Shown one piece after another: positions 8,253 to 17,799 of a stretch of DNA of 64,000 bases (position 1 is its first letter; each line of letters begins with the position of its first letter). The notes beneath the pieces are model-generated. The model was not told the DNA's origin. It ran no database searches and was given only the letters and a program-made list of their open reading frames with translations. The stretch is from contig JAFDVR010000016.1 in NCBI GenBank assembly GCA_018268855.1, positions 176,145 to 240,144 on the forward strand. Reading direction: 5' to 3'. The position numbers and the translations under genes were made by a program. This DNA comes from Acidobacteriota bacterium (GTDB taxonomy: Bacteria; Acidobacteriota; Terriglobia; Terriglobales; Acidobacteriaceae).

Positions 8253-9332
8253 TTACAACGGATGTCCTGCAGCTTTATAGATAGCTTCCATCGCCAGAAG
8301 ATCGCGCAGGCCTTCTTCACCTGCTGCGCGCGGTTGCGTGTTCTGCCGGATGTTCTCGGCAAAAGCCTCCGCCTCCAGTCTGAGCTGGTTCTCTTCGTGT
8401 TCGGTGCCTTCATCCACCTTGCCATTTGTCGTGCGGCCAGTCAGATGAACGCGCCCGTTGGAATATGCATTCTGAAAATCCAACATGCCCTTCTCGCCAT
8501 GGAGGCGCAGCATGCCAGGAATCGAGACTCCATAACTTGTAGTGCATGCAGCCAGAGCACCGTTGCCAAAAGTCATCGTCCACGCCGTCGTCTCTTCCAT
8601 CTCTTTAAAACGGCCCGATGTGGTGTCTGTCGTGCTCATCGCGGCGGTATAGCTCGTCGGCTCCTCGCCCAGTAAAAACCGGATCGCGTTCAACGGGTAA
8701 ATACCCACATCAAACACCGCGCCGCCACCACCAAGAGCCTTCGTCAAACGCCACACGCCGGGCTGCGCGCTAAATCCGAACGCCCCTTCGATGGCCGCAA
8801 TTTTACCCAGCGCTCCGTTCTGCACCATCTCGCGCGCTTTCAAATAAACCGGCTCATACTGCATGCGATATCCAATCATCAGCTTCACATTGGCTGCGCG
8901 GCACGCATCGATCATCGTCTTGCATTGAGCAGACGAGATGGCCATGGGCTTCTCGCACAACACATGCTTGCCCGCACGGGCCGCGGCGAGCGTATCACGC
9001 AGATGCAGCGCGTTCGGCGTGGCCACATACACTGCCTGCACCGCAGCATTGCTGCGCAACTGGTCCATCGTCTCGTATGTGTAGACCTTCGCATTCGGCA
9101 GATTGAACTTCTGCTTCCAATCCGGCCCCTTCGTATCCGGATGTCCGGTCACCAGCGCCGTGCACTCCACCGTGGATGAATTAGCAATTTGCTCCAGAAA
9201 CTGCCGCGCAATCGTGCCCAAACCAATCACGGCAAATCCAATCTTGCCCGAGGCCTGCGCTTCTCCCACACGCGGTAATTGGCTGGCAGCAAGCGAAAGG
9301 GCAGAGAGGCGGGCAAAGTCTCGACGGTTCAT
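8253..9332 (-). CDS. Gfo/Idh/MocA-family oxidoreductase, Tat-exported
   Basis: NAD(P)-dependent sugar or inositol oxidoreductase-like protein. The Rossmann motif IGLGTIARQF follows a twin-arginine signal peptide (NRRDFARLSALSLAASQL). The family's CEKP motif appears as HVLCEKPMA, and KALGGGGAVFDVGIYPLN marks the C-terminal sheet domain. Tat export implies a folded, cofactor-loaded enzyme in the periplasm, like glucose-fructose oxidoreductase. The ATG at 9332 is chosen because the signal peptide begins there. The substrate is not deducible. Confidence 0.92.
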   Translation of the reverse strand: MNRRDFARLSALSLAASQLPRVGEAQASGKIGFAVIGLGTIARQFLEQIANSSTVECTALVTGHPDTKGPDWKQKFNLPNAKVYTYETMDQLRSNAAVQAVYVATPNALHLRDTLAAARAGKHVLCEKPMAISSAQCKTMIDACRAANVKLMIGYRMQYEPVYLKAREMVQNGALGKIAAIEGAFGFSAQPGVWRLTKALGGGGAVFDVGIYPLNAIRFLLGEEPTSYTAAMSTTDTTSGRFKEMEETTAWTMTFGNGALAACTTSYGVSIPGMLRLHGEKGMLDFQNAYSNGRVHLTGRTTNGKVDEGTEHEENQLRLEAEAFAENIRQNTQPRAAGEEGLRDLLAMEAIYKAAGHPL

Positions 9333-9475
9333 GCTCAACACTCTACGCGCTTTTGAAATAATTGTGTCCACCGATCCGCGTCGCCTATCTGCAAAGCAGC
9401 AACTTTAAAAACTTCGGTCATCTGCTTAAGCGCGATTGCGCAGAATCTCACATTGAATTTGTCTGGAGAAGAGTG

Positions 9476-9706
9476 ATGACTGCCGGCCCTGAAAATACAT
9501 CGAACCTGACTCAAGAAGAAATCGCCGCGCTTCCAGAACGGGCACAACTCTATATTCGCCAACTGGAAGATAGATTGCCGAACTTGAATACAGCTACCGA
9601 AGTACAAAGGACCGGCTACGTAAAGCGAACTGGGCGAACTGGAATCGCCGCTCCTAGGAACAGACCAGATGCACTGCTCGTAAAGCTCTGTTTTCTAAAG
9701 GAGTAA
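9476..9706 (+). CDS. Small unknown protein, 76 aa, before the Xre-RES pair
   Basis: GGAGAAGAGTG precedes the ATG. The first part is a predicted helix (TQEEIAALPERAQLYIRQLEDRL) that would suit a coiled coil, then a basic region (TGYVKRTGRTG). The helix vaguely recalls N-termini of transposase-associated proteins, but I cannot assign it. The 3' half looks degenerate, so this may be a gene remnant. It ends 21 bp before the antitoxin gene. Confidence 0.4.
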   Translation: MTAGPENTSNLTQEEIAALPERAQLYIRQLEDRLPNLNTATEVQRTGYVKRTGRTGIAAPRNRPDALLVKLCFLKE

Positions 9707-9727
9707 ATAAGCTCAAAGGAGCAGTGT

Positions 9728-10159
9728 ATGGCGGAGAAGCGCTCAACGCATAAAGTACACAGAGGACAGACGCAATATTTCCGCACCTCCTCCGCTGCAC
9801 AGAGTTCGATTGCGCATCCGTTGGTTCCGAAACGCGCAGCAAATTCTCTCTTTGAACAGATGGCCACGGGATCATCCATTCCAGCAGATCAACTGCGGCA
9901 GATGATCATTCCGCGCGCATCCTGGAAGCGCGCTGGCCAAAAGCTGACTGCTTCTGCAAGTCAGGCTGCGTTGCGGGTGGAACGTGTTTTCAACCTGGCG
10001 AAATCAATTTGGGGTGATGCATCCATCGCCGCCCAATGGCTCAATCGTCCGCACGAAGAATTATCAGGCGCTACACCGCTCTCGTTCCTCAAAACAGAAT
10101 CAGGCGGCAGGTGTGTTGAGGAACTGCTCATCGCTCTTGAACATGGCTTTCCTGTATAG
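9728..10159 (+). CDS. Xre/MbcA/ParS-type antitoxin (first copy)
   Basis: Antitoxin of a RES-Xre toxin-antitoxin pair. The C-terminal half is a DUF2384-type toxin-binding domain: RVFNLAKSIWGDASIAAQWL, NRPHEELSGATPLSFLKTESG and VEELLIALEHG. The N-terminal part (about 80 residues) should form the helix-turn-helix DNA-binding domain that represses the operon. AAGGAG lies 8 bases before the ATG. The toxin gene starts 3 bp after the stop and is broken, so this antitoxin may be an orphan; it could still act on the second RES toxin at 22.7 kb, which is speculative. Confidence 0.88.
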   Translation: MAEKRSTHKVHRGQTQYFRTSSAAQSSIAHPLVPKRAANSLFEQMATGSSIPADQLRQMIIPRASWKRAGQKLTASASQAALRVERVFNLAKSIWGDASIAAQWLNRPHEELSGATPLSFLKTESGGRCVEELLIALEHGFPV

Positions 10160-10162
10160 CGC

Positions 10163-10611
10163 ATGCCAAAGGCGACTGATACCGTAATCTATCGGTTGCA
10201 TTCTTCTCATTACGCCGCAACAGATACCACGGGCGCGTTCCTTCAGGGAGGACGCTGGCACACTCAGGGAAAGCATGTACTCTATGCGGCAGAACACATA
10301 AGTCTCGCGGTGCTTGAGACTCTGGTACATACAACTGGTCTTCCTCTTCCACCTAAATCGGTTGCCAGAGTTACTATTCCTGCGGAAGTGCTGATCGAAC
10401 ATGCGATATGGCAGTAGACACGGACTCGCAGCGATTTGGAAACCAGTGGATAGAAGAAGGCCGTTCGGCAGTTCTCCGGGTGCCGAGTATCACCGTCAGT
10501 GGCATGGAGCACAATTTTGTCCTCGATCCAGCCCACAGTGAATTTTCACATATAAGCTTCGAAAGCTCAGTTCGTTTCAAGCTGGACCGACGCTTGATTC
10601 ACCTTCGATAA
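10163..10611 (+). pseudogene. RES-domain toxin, disrupted by a frameshift
   Basis: RES toxins degrade NAD+ in the cell. The first frame (10163-10417) carries the N-terminal half (GGRWHTQGKHVLYAAEHISLAVLETLVH) and stops at TAG 10415-10417. The C-terminal half continues in another frame (to 10611) with RFGNQWIEEGRSAVLRVPS, NFVLDPAHSEF and a FKLDRRL end. Beside the intact RES protein at 22711-23169, the region around the break is also shorter by roughly 15-20 residues, so a deletion is likely rather than a single-base error. Neither part alone would form the active site. Confidence 0.85.
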
Positions 10612-10657
10612 GGCGCGGTGATAGCACGCGCCCACCATTTATACTTAAGCCATCACC

Positions 10658-13390
<2,733 letters not shown>

Positions 13391-13399
13391 GCTGGCACG

Positions 13400-13861
13400 G
13401 TGAAAATCTATCTCGACGCCTGCGCCTTGAATCGTCTAACAGACGATCAAGGTCAGGCGCGTATCCGTGCAGAAGCCGAAGCCGTTGCAGAAATCCTCAC
13501 CTTCGTTCGATCAGGCCAGTTGCAATGGATCGGAAGCGAGCCCCTGGAAGTTAAGCTCCGCCGCAATCCCGACCTGAACCGGCGAGAGCAGATTCTGGCG
13601 TTACTGCACCACACAAGCTACATCGTTCCGGGCGATGAAGCCGCAGCGCTGCGGACGCGAGCGCTGGTTACAAGCGGCTACGGAAGTTTCGACGCTCTCC
13701 ATCTTGCGTGTGCTGAATCCGCAGAGGTCTTGGCGCTCCTTACAACGGATGATCGCTTCATCAGGTTGGCAGAACGCGGTGCTGGAACTCCAAAGATTTC
13801 CGTGGTAAACCCGATACAATGGTTAGAGAGGTCACGCCCATGGCTACGCAAAACCAAATGA
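13400..13861 (+). CDS. PIN-domain (VapC-like) toxin
   Basis: Probable RNA-cleaving toxin. The PIN acidic residues are visible: YLDACALNRL near the N-terminus, FDALHLACAE in the middle, and TTDDRFIRLA toward the C-terminus. It starts with GTG at 13400, 9 bp after the gyrA stop, and overlaps the following small gene by 22 bp, which suggests translational coupling. Toxin-first order is unusual for vapBC. The pair is bracketed by two gyrA 3' ends and probably arrived by transfer. Confidence 0.88.
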   Translation: MKIYLDACALNRLTDDQGQARIRAEAEAVAEILTFVRSGQLQWIGSEPLEVKLRRNPDLNRREQILALLHHTSYIVPGDEAAALRTRALVTSGYGSFDALHLACAESAEVLALLTTDDRFIRLAERGAGTPKISVVNPIQWLERSRPWLRKTK

Positions 13862-14067
13862 CCGACGATCAATTCGAGCAGTATGCTCTGGGTGTACTAG
13901 GCCGCGAACTTGGCGTGGATGGTCTCGCGCGCTTCCTCCGGCTATACCGCTCCGGCAAAGGCGACTACACTGCAGAGCGCCAACAGTGGCTCGAAGGCGT
14001 CACCATCGACGACATCATCGCGGATATCAAACGCATCCGGGAAGAAGACAATCGGCAGACGCATTAG
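13840..14067 (+). CDS. Probable antitoxin partner of the PIN toxin, 75 aa
   Basis: A small acidic protein (DDQFEQYALGVLGRELGVDG, then GKGDYTAERQQWL, DDIIADIKRIREE). I do not recognise a named antitoxin family, but its size, overlap with the PIN gene, acidic pI and the predicted helices fit an antitoxin. The ATG at 13840 is preferred over the open frame's earlier Met at 13819. It ends 9 bp before the gyrA repeat. Confidence 0.7.
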   Translation: MATQNQMTDDQFEQYALGVLGRELGVDGLARFLRLYRSGKGDYTAERQQWLEGVTIDDIIADIKRIREEDNRQTH

Positions 14068-14076
14068 AGATATGAT

Positions 14077-14212
14077 CATCCGCGCCGCCGGTCGCTCCAC
14101 CCAGGGAGTAAAACTCCTCAACCTCGACACCGACGACAAGGTAGCCGCAGCCGTAGTCATCCCACCGGATGAATCAGGAAACAAAGAACCGGAGCAAGGA
14201 TTGTTGCAGTAG
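14077..14212 (+). pseudogene. Duplicate gyrA 3' end (about 45 codons)
   Basis: Encodes [20 protein letters not shown] onward to a stop, as at the gyrA C-terminus; only the last residues differ (GLLQ instead of GQLVQ). The four internal differences are synonymous, which suggests that this piece was a functional gyrA end until recently. The 5' junction reads ATCATCCGCGCC, as if a 21-bp stretch between two ATCCGC repeats of gyrA were missing. It has no start site of its own and is presumably not expressed as a protein. Confidence 0.92.
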
Positions 14213-14242
14213 GGAATCAGGTAAACGTTTCAATATATTAAG

Positions 14243-14281
14243 ACCCCTGCACTTTCTTTAGTGGACAGGGGTATCTTTTTT
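14243..14281 (+). terminator. Intrinsic terminator after the gyrA 3'-end copy
   Basis: ACCCCTG pairs with CAGGGGT, extended by CAC/GTG with a small bulge, followed by a run of six T after ATC. Its place directly after the duplicate gyrA end suggests it was the original gyrA terminator. Confidence 0.85.
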
Positions 14282-14300
14282 GAGGAAGATTGTCCTATAT

Positions 14301-14810
14301 ATGCCGAGCCTACTGGTACGGATACTTTTATTTATGAGTTCCTATGCGCCACTGTTGCTGATTACAGCAGTGAAATACCATGCGAAGCATCCGCATTTGG
14401 CGTTGACGTTAACAGGGCTGGCGCTCGTTTCCGTCTTGGCGCTCAAGTTATTTCTTAGTTCGGCAGCTAAATTGGGAAGTTCTTCAATTACCGTTGAGCA
14501 AATATCCGCAAAGGACACGGAAGGGATGAGCTATATCGTTACATATCTCATTCCCTTTCTTGATCTAAAGCTTGAGGAACCTGCTAGTGCCATTGCGTTG
14601 TTCTTTCTTTTCGCCGTGGTAGGAATACTCTATGTAAATTCAAATATGATCTATATCAATCCAACGATAAATTTGCTGGGTTATCATCTCTTTGAGATAG
14701 AGACTTCCTCTAAAAAGAGGGAAGCCTTGCTTACTAAACGTGGATACATAGAGCGGGGGTCAGTTATCCAAGGAATTTCACTTGGCAATCTTGTTGTCTT
14801 GGAGAAGTAA
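14301..14810 (+). CDS. kwaA: KwaA-like membrane protein of a Kiwa anti-phage system
   Basis: Inner-membrane protein with about four membrane segments (LLVRILLFMSSYAPLLLI; LTLTGLALVSVLALKLFL; YIVTYLIPFL; AIALFFLFAVVGILYV), then NPTINLLGYHLFEIET, which fits KwaA as I recall it. In Kiwa, KwaA is the membrane sensor and KwaB the DNA-binding effector. GAGGAAG lies 12 bases before the ATG at 14301; an in-frame TTG at 14280 lies in the terminator. It overlaps the next gene by one base (TAATG). The region is AT-rich compared with gyrA, which suggests transfer. The identity rests on these motifs and on the DUF4868 partner. Confidence 0.72.
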   Translation: MPSLLVRILLFMSSYAPLLLITAVKYHAKHPHLALTLTGLALVSVLALKLFLSSAAKLGSSSITVEQISAKDTEGMSYIVTYLIPFLDLKLEEPASAIALFFLFAVVGILYVNSNMIYINPTINLLGYHLFEIETSSKKREALLTKRGYIERGSVIQGISLGNLVVLEK

Positions 14811-15744
14811 TGCCAGCAGAAGAAAACTTCCGTGCGGTCATGAGAGCGGTCGCGGGTAATGTAACACCTTCTTTGGTTCTCGGATCCAATGTGGATGAGC
14901 CTGCGCGGCTAGAAACCGTCAATATTACCGCTGCTTTGCAGCAGGATTTTGGGGATGTGATTTCGCGCTTAGACCGTTGGGAAGATGCGGAACTTGTCGA
15001 ATATGATCCCCAATATCTCTTAGAAGGTGAGCAGATAGCATGGTGTCTTTTACAGGAGATACCGGGGGGACCGGAACTTTACAGACGTCTTTCCATGCCT
15101 GATTCTTTAGCTCTCTTCGGCGAATCGCAACAGATGTTATCAGCCTTGTCCTTTTTGCTACGGTAGATACGCGAGTTCCGGCGCAACCCCTTGTGTTTTT
15201 TCGAAAAATGAAGCCGAGCATGCTTCTAGAAAGAAGCAGGTATTTCGCGGCTACATTCTCTCGAGGAGCTTTCGACTCCATCGAAAGAACTACTTTCCTC
15301 TTCGACACGGAGGTGGATTGCTTCACCGACGGGGAATTCATGTTCATCAAAAACACCAAGAATTTTGAGAGTACCTTCAACTATTTAGGGCGATTGTTGG
15401 CTTGTGCTGAGGAGACCGTGGATTGTGTTTTAAGTGCAATCCCGGTACACAATGCGGAACAGTTTCGTGCCGCCTGCGTCACTCAGACTCGGTTTATGGC
15501 AAAGCTTGCATCTATATCCACAAAACCGTATATTGCTGATCTTTCATTTGAGAGGTTGCGCGCAGTTATTGAAGACCACGGGCTAGATATTCAAATTTCT
15601 ATAATTGATGGCGTAGAGGGTCTCGTATTTGACCCTTCAAGAGAAAGAAGGTGGAAGCTCCTCAAGCTCCTAGATGATGATTTCTTGAATTCGAATCTTA
15701 CAGATGCAAGATACGAAGTAAATTCCAAACAGATGAGCAACTAA
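14810..15744 (+). pseudogene. kwaB: KwaB-like DUF4868 protein of Kiwa, frameshifted
   Basis: The N-terminal part is read from 14810 (MPAEENFRAVMRAVAG) to a stop at 15166. The rest continues in another frame with ISLVLFATVD, VFFRKMKPSMLLERSRYF, FDTEVDCFTDGEFMFIKNT and a C-terminus LLDDDFLNSNLTDARYEVNS, which is the DUF4868 pattern. The frames overlap between about 15103 and 15166, and the switch best fits near 15130 (one base lost or gained). An internal GTG at 15193 could only give a truncated protein. Defence is therefore probably off, unless the shift is a sequencing error or a phase-variable state. Confidence 0.78.
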
Positions 15745-15787
15745 GCTATTTAAGCTACTGCATACCTAAGATACACAGTAAATTTAT

Positions 15788-16708
15788 TTAGCTAATTACA
15801 TAGCCTGGATCGAAGATCGATTTATCACTACGAACCGCATCCATCCACCGAAGCTGGAGCACCTGCAATGGATCGGTCTTTCTCGCAGTCGATAAGTTTG
15901 GAACGACTTCTTCTATGCCGTGTTCACCGAGGTTTTTATAAAGATCTATATCGGGTTCGATCATAACGCATTCGATCCCTTGGATTGTCTTTCTATCGTT
16001 CTCGTGAAAGGTTAGTTGGACATTGGCATAATCGTAGGTGGTTTGCTTGTAACTGCAAGTTGCGTTTGGGTGAAATGCAGCGCAATCTTCTTCTTCAGCG
16101 AATTCGCCCTCCTTTGAAGCTGCCTTAATCATCGGGATGATAGCAGTATCTGCGTATCCAAAAAAGCGGTCTTGCGCAAAAGTCTCATCCCAACATACTT
16201 CTTTGATGTAGTCCATCGGGGTGAAACCTGCGCCAATACCGATGTCTTCCATTGCAGTACATAGATTAAAGAAAGAAGCCATCGCAGAGGGTTTTTCGTT
16301 CTTTAGCTTTTCGTAGAGATTCTCTGCATCTCGTTCATCTAAGCCTGATGCGATCAGAGCAGCGATAGCCGGTTTTGATTGTTTTAATTCGGGCCACTGG
16401 GGAAATTGAAATTCTGCCTTGTCCGGGATGAGCAGAAAGCTGATAGTTTGATGGATCGCTGGATCGGCCTTTACTGTGGCTGCTGCGGGGCGAAAGCCAT
16501 CAACGCTGGCGATGATGAAATATTCATCCCCCATTCCGTTGTTAAAAGGGATTTGCAAATCACACCGAGTGCCTTTGTGTGAGATGGTGCGATCAAATCC
16601 ATTTTGATTTCGAATTCGGAATTGAATGTCGACATTCTCCTCAATCGGCCGCTGCGGACCTCCATAGAGGAGAGCCATTACAGATGCGAACTGTTGCTCT
16701 TCAGACAC
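15788..16708 (-). CDS. Unknown protein, 306 aa, at the end of the accessory block
   Basis: I do not recognise a family. It is cytoplasmic in appearance (no signal peptide or membrane segment) and acidic. A possible beta-sandwich N-terminus (DIQFRIRNQNGFDRTIS, then CDLQIPFNNGMG, EYFIIASVDGF) is followed by a helical part with several Cys. The GTG at 16708 is chosen because GGAGGT lies 6 bases upstream. Its AT-rich composition is like that of the Kiwa genes and it converges on kwaB, so it probably belongs to the same acquired block. Confidence 0.7.
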   Translation of the reverse strand: MSEEQQFASVMALLYGGPQRPIEENVDIQFRIRNQNGFDRTISHKGTRCDLQIPFNNGMGDEYFIIASVDGFRPAAATVKADPAIHQTISFLLIPDKAEFQFPQWPELKQSKPAIAALIASGLDERDAENLYEKLKNEKPSAMASFFNLCTAMEDIGIGAGFTPMDYIKEVCWDETFAQDRFFGYADTAIIPMIKAASKEGEFAEEEDCAAFHPNATCSYKQTTYDYANVQLTFHENDRKTIQGIECVMIEPDIDLYKNLGEHGIEEVVPNLSTARKTDPLQVLQLRWMDAVRSDKSIFDPGYVIS

Positions 16709-16958
16709 CAACCACCTCCAATCGCCTATCTATTAGGTATGGCATCTTTTCAATTTTGGAAAGGATTTTATTTCGGCCAAACGAGGAAAACCCAGCTTCA
16801 GTCCGCCTTAAAACCAGTCAGGCGCGAAAGTGCCTTCCTCTTTGCCGAAGGCCGTCGTGGAGTGCGCAGGACGCAACGACCCACCGCCCGCACTCGCAAC
16901 GAGCCCTGACCATCTGCAACAATATCTCCCGGAAGAAATCACCGAAGGGATAACACTC

Positions 16959-17669
16959 ATGGCAAATGGCTCCCCACTCAAACCAGCCAAAGAAATGGCG
17001 GAAAACAATCCCGTCCGCATCCCCCATGAGAGTGCGGAATACCGCGCCGCGCGCACCGTGCTTCTCGCCGAGGAGATTGAACTCCGCCGCCACATCGAAC
17101 GCGTCGCCGAGATGCGCCGCGCCCTTCCTCCCGGCGGCGAAGTCTGTGGCAACTATCAGTTCATGGCCGAAGACGGTTCCACCACCGATCTCGCCGGACT
17201 ATTCGGCGACAAGCAGACGCTCGGCATCTACTCCGCCATGTACGGCCCAAAGATGCAGCGCCCATGCCCCATGTGTACCAACGTCGTCGGTCCATGGGAC
17301 GTGGTCGCCGACGACCTGGCGCAGCAGATGTCCTTTGTCGTCGTCGCGCGCTCGCCCATCGAACGCCTCAAGGAGTGGAAGCGCGAACGCGGCTGGCAGC
17401 ACATCCGCCTCTACACCGATCTCAACGACAACTACTCGCGCGACTACTTCGGCGTCTCGCCCGAAGGCGGCGACGAGCCATCCATCAGCGTCTTCACTCG
17501 CCGCGACGGCACCATCCGCCACTTCTGGACCAGCGAAATGTTCGGCAGCAGCCTCGCCGACCCCGGTCAGGACGGCCGCGGCGCCCCCGACCCCTCACCC
17601 CTCTGGTCCATGCTCGACAACACACCAGAAGGCCGCCCCGCCCACTGGTATCCCAGCCTCACTTACTAA
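16959..17669 (+). CDS. DUF899-family thioredoxin-like protein
   Basis: The family has a thioredoxin-like fold of unknown activity. Here the usual Cys pair region reads MYGPKMQRPCPMCTNVVG, and FFGVSPEGGDE-type and HFWTSEMFG motifs follow. It is 236 aa with no signal peptide. The ATG at 16959 is preceded by GAAGGGA. Composition returns to high GC here, which marks the right border of the AT-rich block. Confidence 0.85.
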   Translation: MANGSPLKPAKEMAENNPVRIPHESAEYRAARTVLLAEEIELRRHIERVAEMRRALPPGGEVCGNYQFMAEDGSTTDLAGLFGDKQTLGIYSAMYGPKMQRPCPMCTNVVGPWDVVADDLAQQMSFVVVARSPIERLKEWKRERGWQHIRLYTDLNDNYSRDYFGVSPEGGDEPSISVFTRRDGTIRHFWTSEMFGSSLADPGQDGRGAPDPSPLWSMLDNTPEGRPAHWYPSLTY

Positions 17670-17799
17670 GAATTCGCAGCACCGCAGCGTGACCGGCACT
17701 ATAACGCTGAAAAGGCAAACGAAGTGGCTGCGGAAATTCATACCGCATTTCCTGCTGCTCCGTTCGTGTAGGCAATGCAACTATCTAAAAGGAAGTAGA

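Noticed and set aside
9362..9475. N-terminal extension of the small ORF from 9362
   Set aside because: It overlaps the 5' region of the oxidoreductase gene and has no RBS; ATG 9476 has GGAGAAG upstream.
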